Shown piece by piece: positions 1 through 7,185 of a stretch of 36,005 nucleotides of DNA. A program made the position numbers and the translations under genes. The stretch's first letter is position 1; the number at the start of each line of letters is the position of its first letter. Origin of the DNA: Treponema sp. (GTDB taxonomy: Bacteria; Spirochaetota; Spirochaetia; Treponematales; Treponemataceae); the NCBI GenBank assembly GCA_017392945.1, contig JAFOSK010000101.1:1-36005 (forward strand). Direction: 5' to 3'. The notes under the pieces were generated by a model. The model was not told the origin of the DNA. It worked only from the letters and a program-made list of their open reading frames with translations, and ran no database searches.

Positions 1-128
1 ATAGAAGAAATCTGCTCAAACAAGTTGCCACGCAATTCAAGAAGAAGATTTATGCCCTCAGAAAATGTCGCTTCCTTAGAAATAAGCATTTGCATTTTTT
101 TATTTTTTTCTGACCATTCCTTGTCCAT
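1..128 (-). CDS. DinB/YfiT-like protein, N-terminal fragment (runs off the window)
   Basis: Reading the minus strand from an ATG at 128 gives 42 residues, beginning MDKEWSEKNKKMQMLISKEA, open to the window edge. A GGAG Shine-Dalgarno sits about 7 nt upstream of the ATG. The charged, helical start with 'TFSEGINLLLELRG' resembles small DinB-like four-helix metalloproteins of Firmicutes, which are often annotated as detoxification or stress proteins. The metal-binding histidines would lie outside the window, so the family call rests only on the N-terminal pattern. The gene would be in tandem with the FMN reductase upstream of it on the same strand, 51 nt away, so the two may be cotranscribed. 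Confidence 0.45.
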   Translation of the reverse strand, partial: MDKEWSEKNKKMQMLISKEATFSEGINLLLELRGNLFEQISS

Positions 129-179
129 GTTATGCTCCGTTTTCGGTTTCTATTTTAAATGGCATCTTCATACCCAATA

Positions 180-725
180 TTATGCATTAATTGAAAGTCC
201 CAGATTATATGCTTGTTCCAAGCCGGCTTGTGTTACGTTGCCTTTGTCCTTTGCCCCTCGCACAAGCACTTTTCCTGCATCCTCCAATTTAAAGAAATTG
301 AGCGTAAGCTTGTACTGCGTGAGAATTGCATCGAACATTTCCGGCAATTCCGCAGCCCCAACCAAAATCAGAGCCAGTTTTTTAATATTAAAGCTGTTCC
401 GCAAAGGCGTATGAAGCCTGTCTATTACGGTCTTAAGCTGCGAACTGATGCCATAAAAATAAACCGGCGAGGCTATTACCAGAATGTCCGCTTCAGAAAG
501 CTTTTTATAAATCTGCTGCATGTCGTCATTCTGAAAGCAATTGTTTCCTTCGCGCGAAAAGCAGCTGTTGCAGCCGATACAAGGATTCACTTTGTAGTTG
601 TGAACCGAGAAAACTTCAACCTCATTGTTTTTTTCTGCGCCTTTTACAAACGCGGCGACAAGCCTGTCTGTATTCCCGTCTTTTCTGGGGCTTCCTGCCA
701 GAACGATTATTTTATTTCCGCTCAT
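180..725 (-). CDS. Flavodoxin-fold NADPH-dependent FMN reductase / iron-sulfur flavoprotein-like
   Basis: This is a flavodoxin-fold reductase of about 181 residues. After the start comes beta-1 and the phosphate loop 'VLAGSPRKDGNTDRL', typical of NADPH-dependent FMN reductases. It is followed by a cysteine pair motif 'CIGCNSCF' (about residues 49-56) and 'ASPVYFYGISSQLKTVIDR' (about 85-103), the second FMN-binding loop. The cysteine motif is seen in multimeric flavodoxin WrbA-like and iron-sulfur flavoproteins. I chose the ATG at 725 rather than the ATG at 773, because an AAGGAAG ribosome site stands just before it and the protein then begins directly with the first beta strand. The substrate is unknown; electron transfer to quinones, nitro compounds or metal centres is usual for the family. 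Confidence 0.85.
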   Translation of the reverse strand: MSGNKIIVLAGSPRKDGNTDRLVAAFVKGAEKNNEVEVFSVHNYKVNPCIGCNSCFSREGNNCFQNDDMQQIYKKLSEADILVIASPVYFYGISSQLKTVIDRLHTPLRNSFNIKKLALILVGAAELPEMFDAILTQYKLTLNFFKLEDAGKVLVRGAKDKGNVTQAGLEQAYNLGLSINA

Positions 726-1014
726 AGGTTGCTTCCTTTTGATTTTTATCTGCCAGAGTTTTAAGCGTATCACCCGAGATGCGATAAGCTGTCCAATCTT
801 TCATCTTCATCAATATTCATTTCTATGAAGTCTAAGTTATCCCCTAAGGGGAGAGTCAAGAAAGATTCTAAAATATTCTGAGAATTTTTTTGTGCATTTC
901 ATCGCTCAATCCATGCATCTTGTCTGAAATGGATGTTTCTTCGTGTAGAAATGTCATAAAATGATTTCATCTAAAAGAAATTTCTATGAAAAAAACTAAT
1001 TTGGGAGAAGTTGA
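726..1014. other. Divergent intergenic region
   Basis: This 289-nt gap lies between the divergent FMN reductase and GNAT genes and must hold both promoters. Two things stand out: a short palindrome TCCCCTAAGGGGA at 840-852, and one copy of a dispersed repeat at 893-926, annotated separately. No gene or gene remnant was recognised. Confidence 0.5.
893..926 (-). repeat. Dispersed intergenic repeat, copy A
   Basis: On the minus strand this reads CAGACAAGATGCA, ten variable bases, then GATGAAATGCA. The same two blocks with a 9-10 nt spacer recur at 2397-2435, 8911-8943 and 13287-13320, always between genes. The function is unknown; it may be a small mobile or regulatory repeat. Confidence 0.6.
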
Positions 1015-1467
1015 ATGTATATTGTCAAAGCAGAAACAAATCAGGTAGAAAAGATCGTAGATATTTCTATCAGAGCTTTTGAAACAGATGTTAATGTTGG
1101 CGGAGCAAAAGGAGACTGTCCGCCTGACTTTGATTCAATAGAATGGCATAAACAAATGGCCAGTGAGGGGCATTTGTATCAAGCGATGATTGGAAAAGAT
1201 TTGGTGGGGGCCGCCATTGTATTCCTGGATGAAACAGAAAAAAGCATATACATTGGCAGGATTTTTATTGATAGTGTCTATCATAGAAAAGGTTACGGAA
1301 TTCAGTTGATGGATTGCATAGAAAAGAATTTCCACTGTGCTGCTGAGTTTAATCTGGATACCCCATGCTGGAATAAGCGGACAAATGCCTTTTACAAAAA
1401 GTTAGGTTATCAAATCATAAAGGTTGAGGATGGCTTTAACTTTTACCGGAAAATAAAAAAAGGATAG
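1015..1467 (+). CDS. GNAT family N-acetyltransferase
   Basis: This 150-residue protein has the GNAT acetyl-CoA site. Motif A is 'IGRIFIDSVYHRKGYGIQLM' (about residues 80-99), with the R-x-x-G-x-G/A pattern as R-K-G-Y-G. Motif B near the end is 'NKRTNAFYKKLGYQ', where the Asn/Tyr pair positions the substrate. It transfers an acetyl group from acetyl-CoA to an amine, but the acceptor cannot be told from sequence. The start is supported by GGGAGAAG eight nt upstream. The length is normal for single-domain GNATs. It is transcribed away from the FMN reductase and towards the kinase at 1616, with a decayed stretch between them. Confidence 0.9.
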   Translation: MYIVKAETNQVEKIVDISIRAFETDVNVGGAKGDCPPDFDSIEWHKQMASEGHLYQAMIGKDLVGAAIVFLDETEKSIYIGRIFIDSVYHRKGYGIQLMDCIEKNFHCAAEFNLDTPCWNKRTNAFYKKLGYQIIKVEDGFNFYRKIKKG

Positions 1468-1471
1468 ATAT

Positions 1472-1614
1472 ATGGTTGTAAAAGAATTATTTGGAAGTTC
1501 AGATTATGATTTAAGAGCGCCTTTTGTTTCAGAATGAGATGAAAAAATCCTGTGAAGTATATATAGAATGATATGGACTCGCAATTGAACAGAAAATGAA
1601 TGGAGAAAAACTGT
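1472..1614 (+). pseudogene. Possible decayed short gene
   Basis: An ATG at 1472, preceded by AAAGGAT, opens a 21-codon frame (MVVKELFGSSDYDLRAPFVS, then E and stop) ending at 1537. A second frame continues with protein-like text 'EMKKSCEVYIE' stop 'YGLAIEQKMNGEKL' up to the next gene. The alternation suggests a gene broken by a frameshift and a stop. I cannot name the family, and the evidence is only the protein-like composition and position. Confidence 0.25.
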
Positions 1615-1615
1615 A

Positions 1616-2308
1616 ATGGAATTTGACGGAACGGAAAAATCAATCGGCCATGGCGCGCAGGCAGAAGTTTTGCTTTATCATGGATTCGCATACAAAATTT
1701 ACAAGCCTTCTTATCCTGCCGAATGGATTTCGTTTGAAATAGAAAACCAAAAGACTGTGAACAAGGCAGGCCTTTGCCCGGTAAAGTATTACGAAACGGA
1801 TGACCCGCATGTCGTAAAAATGGATTATGTCGAAGGCGAAGCGCTTGAAAAATTTATTTCCGAAGATCCTGCAAAATATTTTGCGATGCTTTCCCAGGCT
1901 TTCCGCCAAATTCATGCGGCTGACACAAGCGGCATAGAAATTCCATCATTTCTCTTGACGATTGAAACAATGCTTACGGCCGAAGAAAAAGCGAAAGTCC
2001 TGCCAATAGTAGAGAGACTTTCCCAAAAATACAAAAGCGTCATCTGCCACCTTGATTTGCATTTTCGGAACATAATGCTTGCCCCAAACAAAAGAGACTT
2101 TACTGTCATCGACTGGATTACGGCAAGGCTTGCCCCTCCAGTTTTCGACTATGCCCGCACATGGGTAATTTTCAGCGAAGCTTCAAAGGAGGCCGTTGAT
2201 TTTTACATGCAGACAATCTGGAAGGATGTTCAGACACTAGGTATTTCCGAAGATGATTTTTATGAAGCGGTTGAAGTCAGCAAAATCATCCGTAAACACG
2301 AAAAATGA
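1616..2308 (+). CDS. Aminoglycoside phosphotransferase/choline-kinase-fold protein
   Basis: This 230-residue protein has the kinase fold of the APH family. 'GHGAQAEV' (about 11-18) is the glycine-rich loop and 'FAYKIYK' carries the ATP-binding lysine. 'VVKMDYVEGEAL' is the hinge region, 'CHLDLHFRNIML' (His145, Asp147, His149, Asn152) is the catalytic Brenner-type loop, and 'VIDW' (Asp166) is the Mg-binding DFG equivalent. The length is slightly below a full-size APH, so it may phosphorylate a small sugar or metabolite; resistance cannot be inferred. A GGAG site precedes the ATG. It stands as the last plus-strand gene before the minus-strand block that starts at 2447. Confidence 0.85.
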   Translation: MEFDGTEKSIGHGAQAEVLLYHGFAYKIYKPSYPAEWISFEIENQKTVNKAGLCPVKYYETDDPHVVKMDYVEGEALEKFISEDPAKYFAMLSQAFRQIHAADTSGIEIPSFLLTIETMLTAEEKAKVLPIVERLSQKYKSVICHLDLHFRNIMLAPNKRDFTVIDWITARLAPPVFDYARTWVIFSEASKEAVDFYMQTIWKDVQTLGISEDDFYEAVEVSKIIRKHEK

Positions 2309-2446
2309 TGCGGTTTCTATGTTCAATGCAATAAAACTCCGCGTTTGTTACGCTACAATGATGATATATAGGAAAAAAATAAAAAGCATTGTTTTTTAGA
2401 CAAGATGCACTCCATTGCCGATGAAATGCATCTTGAAATTACGATT
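2309..2446. other. Intergenic spacer
   Basis: There is no gene here. It contains the sequence AAAACTCCGCGTTTGTTACG near 2333, which resembles AAAACTCCGCGTTAGCGGCG near 2568 at the break point of the MFS fossil, and repeat copy B. Confidence 0.4.
2397..2435 (+). repeat. Dispersed intergenic repeat, copy B (hairpin-forming)
   Basis: This is the same element as copies A, C and D: TAGACAAGATGCA, ten bases, GATGAAATGCA. This copy extends to TGCATCTTG, so CAAGATGCA and TGCATCTTG form a perfect 9-bp stem with a 17-nt loop. It may be the most complete copy. No T-run follows, so it is not a standard terminator. Confidence 0.6.
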
Positions 2447-2575
2447 TTATTCCTCGCTGAAATGATATTTTTTCATGAACCTTGCGTTCAAAAGACACCA
2501 GGCACTTCCAACAAGGTCAAGAATGAGCATCATCATGGCAGCTCCTGAGCCTTTACCGCTTCCGATAAAAACTCC
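2447..2575 (-). pseudogene. C-terminal fossil of an MFS efflux transporter
   Basis: The minus strand encodes 42 residues ending in a stop at 2447. It starts 'GVFIGSGKGSGAAMMMLIL', followed by a hydrophobic helix and the basic tail 'LLNARFMKKYHFSEE'. This is the pattern of the last transmembrane helix and tail of MFS drug-efflux-like transporters. Reading upstream, the frame stops at once (TAA at 2579-2581) inside the GC-rich sequence CTCCGCGTTAGCGGCGTT. The rest of the gene is missing, and the break coincides with that repeat. The family call is from recognition of the tail only. Confidence 0.5.
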
Positions 2576-2605
2576 GCGTTAGCGGCGTTGCATGGATACA
2601 TGAAA

Positions 2606-3592
2606 TTAGAATTTATGGGTCCAGCTGAAACTCAATCTCTGGAAGTACCATTCAGTTCCGACTTTCTGGGCAAAAAGAGCATCTTCTGCCTCATCAAGTT
2701 CTCTATCAAAACAACGGCGTGTCGTAAATTGCGCTATGCAGGTCAGTTCATCGTTTTTGGCAAGCCTGAACTGAAAAAGCCCCGCCAAAGAATGTTGAGT
2801 AAATGCTCCGTCATACGAATCATCAAAGTCTCCATAATCGTCGCCATCAAAATGACCGTAAGCCGTGTACATAAAGCCTGCCCGGTAAAGCATAAGGGGC
2901 ATCTGGTATGCAAGGATTCCACAGAACTCATATTGAAGCCCCTCAATCCTATTTTTGTCGCCCTGCCATTCATAAGGCGTGTGCCGCTCCAATCCTGCAA
3001 TCCCTGAATAAAAGGTTCTATAAGAAGCAAGCATAACGACGTGATTCCAATCGCCGGGAATTAAAGCGCCTGTGTCAAACATGAAAGTTCCCTGTGCCCA
3101 GACTTCATAAAACGGATGAGAGAATGTTGCAATCGACTCGTATTTCCTTGATTTTTCGTCGAGCGCGCAAAGCCCTTCAAAGCCCATCATATTCCAGCCG
3201 AAGCCAAAAGAACCGCCGCCCTTAAAGACAAGGAACGGAAAAGGCTGAAAACCAACGGCAAGCTGCGGACGAACAGAAAGCGGCGAAAATTCAAAAGCAC
3301 CTGTCAAAACCACGTTCGCATCTTTTAAAAGCCAATGGTCGCCAAGCGGAGTTTTTATCCTATAATCTGCAAAAAGCGTGGAACGGCACTCAAACCCGCT
3401 GAACGCGCCTGTAAGACCAGCAAAATGTGTGTCACTTCTACCAGTTTTTGTTTTTGACTCAGGATAATAAGCAATATCAGTTGTCACATAAACAGAAAGT
3501 GATGAACGCTCCGCATTTTTGTTTTCCTGCGCGCTCAGAAGATTTGTACTTGCTGCAAGAATCAAAAATGCAAGTCCTAGTGTTTTTTTCAT
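2606..3592 (-). CDS. Predicted outer-membrane beta-barrel protein
   Basis: The 328-residue product begins with a clear signal peptide (MKKTLGLAFLILAASTNLLS, cleavage probably at or just after Ala21). The rest is rich in alternating aromatic and hydrophobic residues, Gly and Tyr, as in beta strands. It ends in 'FQRLSFSWTHKF', a terminal Phe beta-signal for the BAM machinery. There is no recognised enzymatic motif. An acidic patch 'YGHFDGDDYGDFDDSYDG' (about 252-269) looks like a surface loop that could bind cations. The start overlaps the stop of the upstream serine hydrolase by ATGA, so the two are translationally coupled. I cannot assign a family name; a spirochete-type outer-membrane protein is the best description. 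Confidence 0.7.
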   Translation of the reverse strand: MKKTLGLAFLILAASTNLLSAQENKNAERSSLSVYVTTDIAYYPESKTKTGRSDTHFAGLTGAFSGFECRSTLFADYRIKTPLGDHWLLKDANVVLTGAFEFSPLSVRPQLAVGFQPFPFLVFKGGGSFGFGWNMMGFEGLCALDEKSRKYESIATFSHPFYEVWAQGTFMFDTGALIPGDWNHVVMLASYRTFYSGIAGLERHTPYEWQGDKNRIEGLQYEFCGILAYQMPLMLYRAGFMYTAYGHFDGDDYGDFDDSYDGAFTQHSLAGLFQFRLAKNDELTCIAQFTTRRCFDRELDEAEDALFAQKVGTEWYFQRLSFSWTHKF

Positions 3593-4851
3593 TTTTTTGC
3601 TCCAATATTTGTGTTCAAATTGTAAAATGCTTCGATATACTTCCAGCCGTTCATGCCATACTTTTCACCGAACCGAACGATAACAGTGTTTGCAAGCGGT
3701 GAAATGTAGATAAACTGACCTTTGTTTCCGTAAGCAAAAAAATCGCCTTCTGCATCCGGCCGATTCATCACATACCAGTGAAAACCATAGAAGCCACCGT
3801 TTCCGTTTGCGCCGATCAAGATTTGCCTTCCAAACGGCTCTCTGTAATAATCTATGTCGTTTTTGCCATTCCCGGGCGAGAGTGATTCTTCTATCCATTT
3901 TTTACTGACAACCACTTTTCCGTCAAAAACGCCGCCGTCACGGTACAGGCAGCCGAATTTGGCAAAATCTACTGCCCGCGCGTTGATTCCACTTTCCATT
4001 TTCTCGAATGCGTCCTCGTCGCTGTCCAAGCTCCAGCTTGCGTTTGCTTCAGTGCCGATTTTTGACCAGATTGAGCGGCTCAAATAAGAGCTTACGGATT
4101 CGCCGCTCACCCGTTCGATAATGAGCCCTAGAAGAATCGGGTTGTAATTGTTGTAAAGGAAATGAAGTGCCGGATCTTCATCAATCACAGTGCCTGTAAG
4201 CGCAAGATTCCGCAAATCGGGATTGAAATAAGTTTCTGTGTCATCGTCCCGCGGAAACCCCTCATCATACAAAATGCCGCTCGACATCGTGATAAGATGC
4301 CTGATTGTAATTTTTGAAAAGCGCTCGTCACGCTCCAGAAGCTCAGGAAGATAAGTGGTGATTGGCTCGTCAACGCTAAGGATTTTCCCCGCGTCAATCA
4401 AAGTGCCAATCATCGCAGAGTCGAAGCTTTTTGCCACCGAAAAAGACGTTACGATTGAAGACTCATCATAGCCCTTGCCATACTTTTCAAGAAGAATCGA
4501 ATTTCCTTTGATGACCAGAAAGGCCTGTGTCTTTGTTTTAGCAATCAGTTTTTCCAAATCATCAATTCCAAGCATTTTTTTTACCATTTCTTCTATATTA
4601 CTGTCTATTTCTCGCGCAAAAGGCTTTGGATTTTCGCTGGCCGCAACTTCCCGGCTCGAGAAATACAAGTAATCCTTAACGCTGGCATCACGCCGGATAA
4701 ATGCACGCATGTCCGTCGTTGAACAGCTGTAAAAAGACACTGAGAACAGCCAAAATAAAGCTAAAATTATCTTGTCTCGCGTTAAGCGTTTAATCAGCGC
4801 TTCGTTTTGTTCGTTCGATAATGTGCCGCTTTCAACTGTAATATATGGCAT
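3589..4851 (-). CDS. Serine hydrolase, beta-lactamase/class C PBP family, with a tautomerase-like N-terminus
   Basis: The 420-residue product carries the penicillin-binding-protein/class C beta-lactamase triad: 'SFSVAKSF' with the S-x-x-K at Ser138-Lys141, 'YNN' at 233-235, and 'AYGNKGQFIYI' near the end as the K/H-x-G-like third motif. Such proteins are esterases, peptidases or beta-lactamases acting outside the cytoplasm. Residues 29-42 form a hydrophobic segment followed by Cys43 ('SFYSCSTTD'), suggesting a lipoprotein with a relaxed spirochete-like lipobox. Residues 1-24 (MPYITVESGTLSNEQNEALI plus KRLT) match the start of 4-oxalocrotonate tautomerase-like enzymes, including Pro2. A strong AGGAGAAGG site serves this start, and no internal ATG exists before the hydrophobic segment. 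The protein is therefore either a chimera or has lost its own start. Confidence 0.85.
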   Translation of the reverse strand: MPYITVESGTLSNEQNEALIKRLTRDKIILALFWLFSVSFYSCSTTDMRAFIRRDASVKDYLYFSSREVAASENPKPFAREIDSNIEEMVKKMLGIDDLEKLIAKTKTQAFLVIKGNSILLEKYGKGYDESSIVTSFSVAKSFDSAMIGTLIDAGKILSVDEPITTYLPELLERDERFSKITIRHLITMSSGILYDEGFPRDDDTETYFNPDLRNLALTGTVIDEDPALHFLYNNYNPILLGLIIERVSGESVSSYLSRSIWSKIGTEANASWSLDSDEDAFEKMESGINARAVDFAKFGCLYRDGGVFDGKVVVSKKWIEESLSPGNGKNDIDYYREPFGRQILIGANGNGGFYGFHWYVMNRPDAEGDFFAYGNKGQFIYISPLANTVIVRFGEKYGMNGWKYIEAFYNLNTNIGAKK

Positions 4852-4917
4852 TTTCCTTCTCCTCTTAGAATTGATATATTTAGCATAAAGCCTTCATACG
4901 AATTATTCTCGTTTTAC

Positions 4918-5607
4918 CTATTTTAGAGCGAGCTTTGCGGCTTCTTTCGCATGGATAATTGTAGTGTCGTATACAGGAAGAACACTGTCTTTCTGACTGA
5001 TAAGCATTCCTATTTCTGTACATCCAAGAATTACCCCCTGAGCCCCGCGTTCTTTCATATAAGAAATAATGCGTTTATATTCTTTGCGGGAACAGTCAAG
5101 GACTTTTCCAAGGCATAATTCGTTAAAGATTACATCGTTGATAAGGTCTATGTCCTTTTCATCTGGAACGATGACTTCAAGACCTGATTTTATTAGACGA
5201 TCCTTTATAAAATCCTGTGTCATTGTAAATTTTGTGCCTAGAAGACCGATTTTTTGGAATCCATCACGTTTTATTACATTGGCAGTTGCTTCTGCAATAT
5301 GAAGGACTGGAATTTTGATATGCTTTTCAATCTGTGGTACAAGTTTATGCATTGTATTCGTTGCAATTACAATAAAATCTGCACCGGCATCTTCAAGTGT
5401 TTTTGCAGCTTCTGATAAAATTGATGCATTGTCATCCCACTTGCCTTTTGACATGTTTTCTTCTAGTTCTGAAAAATCCACGTTGTACATAATTATTTTT
5501 GCACTATGGAGTCCGCCTAATCTGGTTGCTATTTCCTTGTTCAATATTTCGTAATAAGTAATAGTGCTTTCCCAGCTCATTCCGCCAATAAGTCCAATTG
5601 TTTTCAT
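4918..5607 (-). CDS. Aspartate/glutamate racemase family, broad-specificity amino-acid racemase (YgeA-like)
   Basis: This 229-residue protein begins 'MKTIGLIGGMSWESTITYY', typical of the aspartate racemase family. In place of the first catalytic Cys it has Thr83 ('ATNTMHK'), and the second is Cys196 ('LGCTEIGML'). The same Thr/Cys pairing is known in E. coli YgeA, a PLP-independent L/D-glutamate racemase. The reaction is proton exchange at the alpha carbon, usually serving D-amino acids for wall or signalling. The start has AGAGGAAC six nt upstream. It is followed downstream on the same strand by the hydrolase/barrel pair after 66 nt, so it could be in one transcription unit, but no promoter evidence was obtained. 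Confidence 0.88.
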   Translation of the reverse strand: MKTIGLIGGMSWESTITYYEILNKEIATRLGGLHSAKIIMYNVDFSELEENMSKGKWDDNASILSEAAKTLEDAGADFIVIATNTMHKLVPQIEKHIKIPVLHIAEATANVIKRDGFQKIGLLGTKFTMTQDFIKDRLIKSGLEVIVPDEKDIDLINDVIFNELCLGKVLDCSRKEYKRIISYMKERGAQGVILGCTEIGMLISQKDSVLPVYDTTIIHAKEAAKLALK

Positions 5608-5769
5608 TTTGTTCCTCTCTTAACGTTTTGGATATCGTTTTAATACTCCTGATTTCGAATTTTAATTTTTAAATACATTTATAAGAATGAAAAATTTACA
5701 TTTTGAATGCTCATTAAAACTCGAAAGTAGGGCTAATAAATCCCCGGATTTGCAATAGAGAAGGGGCGT

Positions 5770-6135
5770 TTATTGTATTTTATAACCAGCAGCAGAAAGT
5801 ACATTCATTGCCCGGTCAAAATTTTCTGATTTAACAAGGATATAATCCGTGTTGAACGTAGAAACAGCAAATATTCCGATTTTGTTTTCTGCCAGTATTC
5901 CGCTCAGCTTTGAAAGGATGCCAATCAATGAAAAATCCAGTACACCTTGAATACGAAATCCTTTCCATCCGTCATCCCGCTCCAAGGTGCGGGAAGGAAC
6001 ATCTTCTGTTTTGCAAACAACCGAGAATTCTTCGTCAGTCTTACCAATAAAATAAAACTGTTTTGAAAAATCTATGTCTTTTTCTGATTCAACCTTGCAA
6101 ACTGTAAGATTATATTTCAGTTTTTTCAGTTCCAT
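5770..6135 (-). CDS. ACT-domain protein (CASTOR/COG3603-like)
   Basis: This 121-residue protein resembles the small bacterial ACT proteins of the COG3603 type. The N-terminal half contains 'EFSVVCKTEDVP', followed by 'WKGFRIQGVLDFSLIGILSKLSGILAENKIGIFAVSTFNTDYILV' (about 64-108), the beta-alpha-beta ACT signature with the 'D-F-S-L-I-G-I-L' ligand-loop pattern. ACT domains bind amino acids; here there is no attached enzyme, so it may be a sensor or regulator. GGAGGAATT precedes the start. It lies between the racemase and the flavodoxin fusion gene, all minus-strand. A link to amino-acid racemisation is possible but is inference. Confidence 0.8.
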   Translation of the reverse strand: MELKKLKYNLTVCKVESEKDIDFSKQFYFIGKTDEEFSVVCKTEDVPSRTLERDDGWKGFRIQGVLDFSLIGILSKLSGILAENKIGIFAVSTFNTDYILVKSENFDRAMNVLSAAGYKIQ

Positions 6136-6184
6136 TTTGAAATTCCTCCATTTATTGTTGAAAATAGCCTTTATATCATGAATT

Positions 6185-7063
6185 TTATATTTTAGAACCG
6201 GGTGAAGCCAATTTCAGCACTTCCTCGTATGACGTAGCTCGGATCACACGGAAATTCTTTTCGATTTCTGTTGTCCAAAGGTCAATTTCTCCTTCAATAT
6301 GCGAAATTTTTGGCAAGATAAAGCCCCAGACTTTGCAGCCTGTCTTTTTCATTTCAGGTAGAAAATAATTAAAGCCCCATTCAACATCTTCTTTTGTGTC
6401 TTCAAACCCGTTTCGCGCATCTACAATAAAAATACTGTTTTTGTGTTCTCGTAAAAGTTCAAGTGACGCTGTTACAGGAGTGCGGTAGTTGTCATAATGA
6501 GCCTCTTTCTTCCATGTGTGAAAAACGGTGTTGTCCTTTTTAATATATTCTATTCTTGCAAAATCACTTTCAAAAATTCCATTTATTTTATTGCAGAATT
6601 CATCAAGGATTGCGTTGTTTTTTTCAGATGGTCTTGCCTTTGGATCTATGAATACTGCAGTTGCATTGAAATCTTCTATTTCAAGAAGATTTCTTAATTT
6701 TAACATCGCTTTTTCAGCTCCGTTTCCGGCCTGACATGCAAAAACTGAAATTTTCTTTTCTTTGAGTTTTTGTATGTTATCACATACAAACGTTCTTATC
6801 GGTGGAGTTATTGTACTTGCCCATACAGGAAAGCCGATGATTATTCCATCGTAAAGGGAAAAATCTACGGAATACGGCTGAAGTTTCGGTTTTTCTGCCA
6901 TTACAGCGCTTTTTCCGCCCCAAATAAATTTTGCAAAGCCTTTGTCTATATACGCTTTTTTAGGAACAAGCCTTAATAAGTCTGCTGAAATTTTTTCAGC
7001 AATTCTTTCTGCAACATAACGGGTATTTCCTTCCATTGAGTAATAAACGATTAATTTTTTCAT
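6185..7063 (-). CDS. Flavodoxin fused to a C-terminal STAS-like domain
   Basis: The 292-residue product has two parts. Residues 1 to about 165 are a flavodoxin: 'VYYSMEGNTRYVAERIA' is the FMN phosphate loop, 'IIIGFPVWASTITPPIRTF' the W-loop, and 'VFACQAGNGAEKAM' the third. Residues about 170-292 form a second domain with 'HTWKKEAHYDNYRTPVTAS', 'IFIVDARNGFEDTKEDVEW' and 'IEGEIDLWTTEI'. This looks like a small stand-alone STAS/SpoIIAA-like family of unknown function seen in Clostridia; that identification is from memory and uncertain. The flavodoxin part would carry electrons. The ribosome site is weak. The length is well above a single flavodoxin, and the sequence reads through without a break, so the fusion is real in this window. 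Confidence 0.75.
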   Translation of the reverse strand: MKKLIVYYSMEGNTRYVAERIAEKISADLLRLVPKKAYIDKGFAKFIWGGKSAVMAEKPKLQPYSVDFSLYDGIIIGFPVWASTITPPIRTFVCDNIQKLKEKKISVFACQAGNGAEKAMLKLRNLLEIEDFNATAVFIDPKARPSEKNNAILDEFCNKINGIFESDFARIEYIKKDNTVFHTWKKEAHYDNYRTPVTASLELLREHKNSIFIVDARNGFEDTKEDVEWGFNYFLPEMKKTGCKVWGFILPKISHIEGEIDLWTTEIEKNFRVIRATSYEEVLKLASPGSKI

Positions 7064-7185
7064 ACATAAAATCCTTATAAAATCTGTTTTGGTATATGCA
7101 AAGAAATTGCAAAATCATAGTTTGTAAATGCTTTGCTTTAGCAGGCGGTATTGATAAAAAGCAAACGAGTTTACTTTAACCATGT

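Noticed and set aside
25-764. Two plus-strand open frames of 129 and 183 codons opposite the FMN reductase
   Set aside because: They are antisense to a clear flavodoxin-fold gene with FMN-binding motifs and a ribosome site, and their translations show no domain.
2397-2435. Copy B hairpin considered as a rho-independent terminator of the kinase gene
   Set aside because: No T-run follows the stem, and the other three copies do not form the hairpin.
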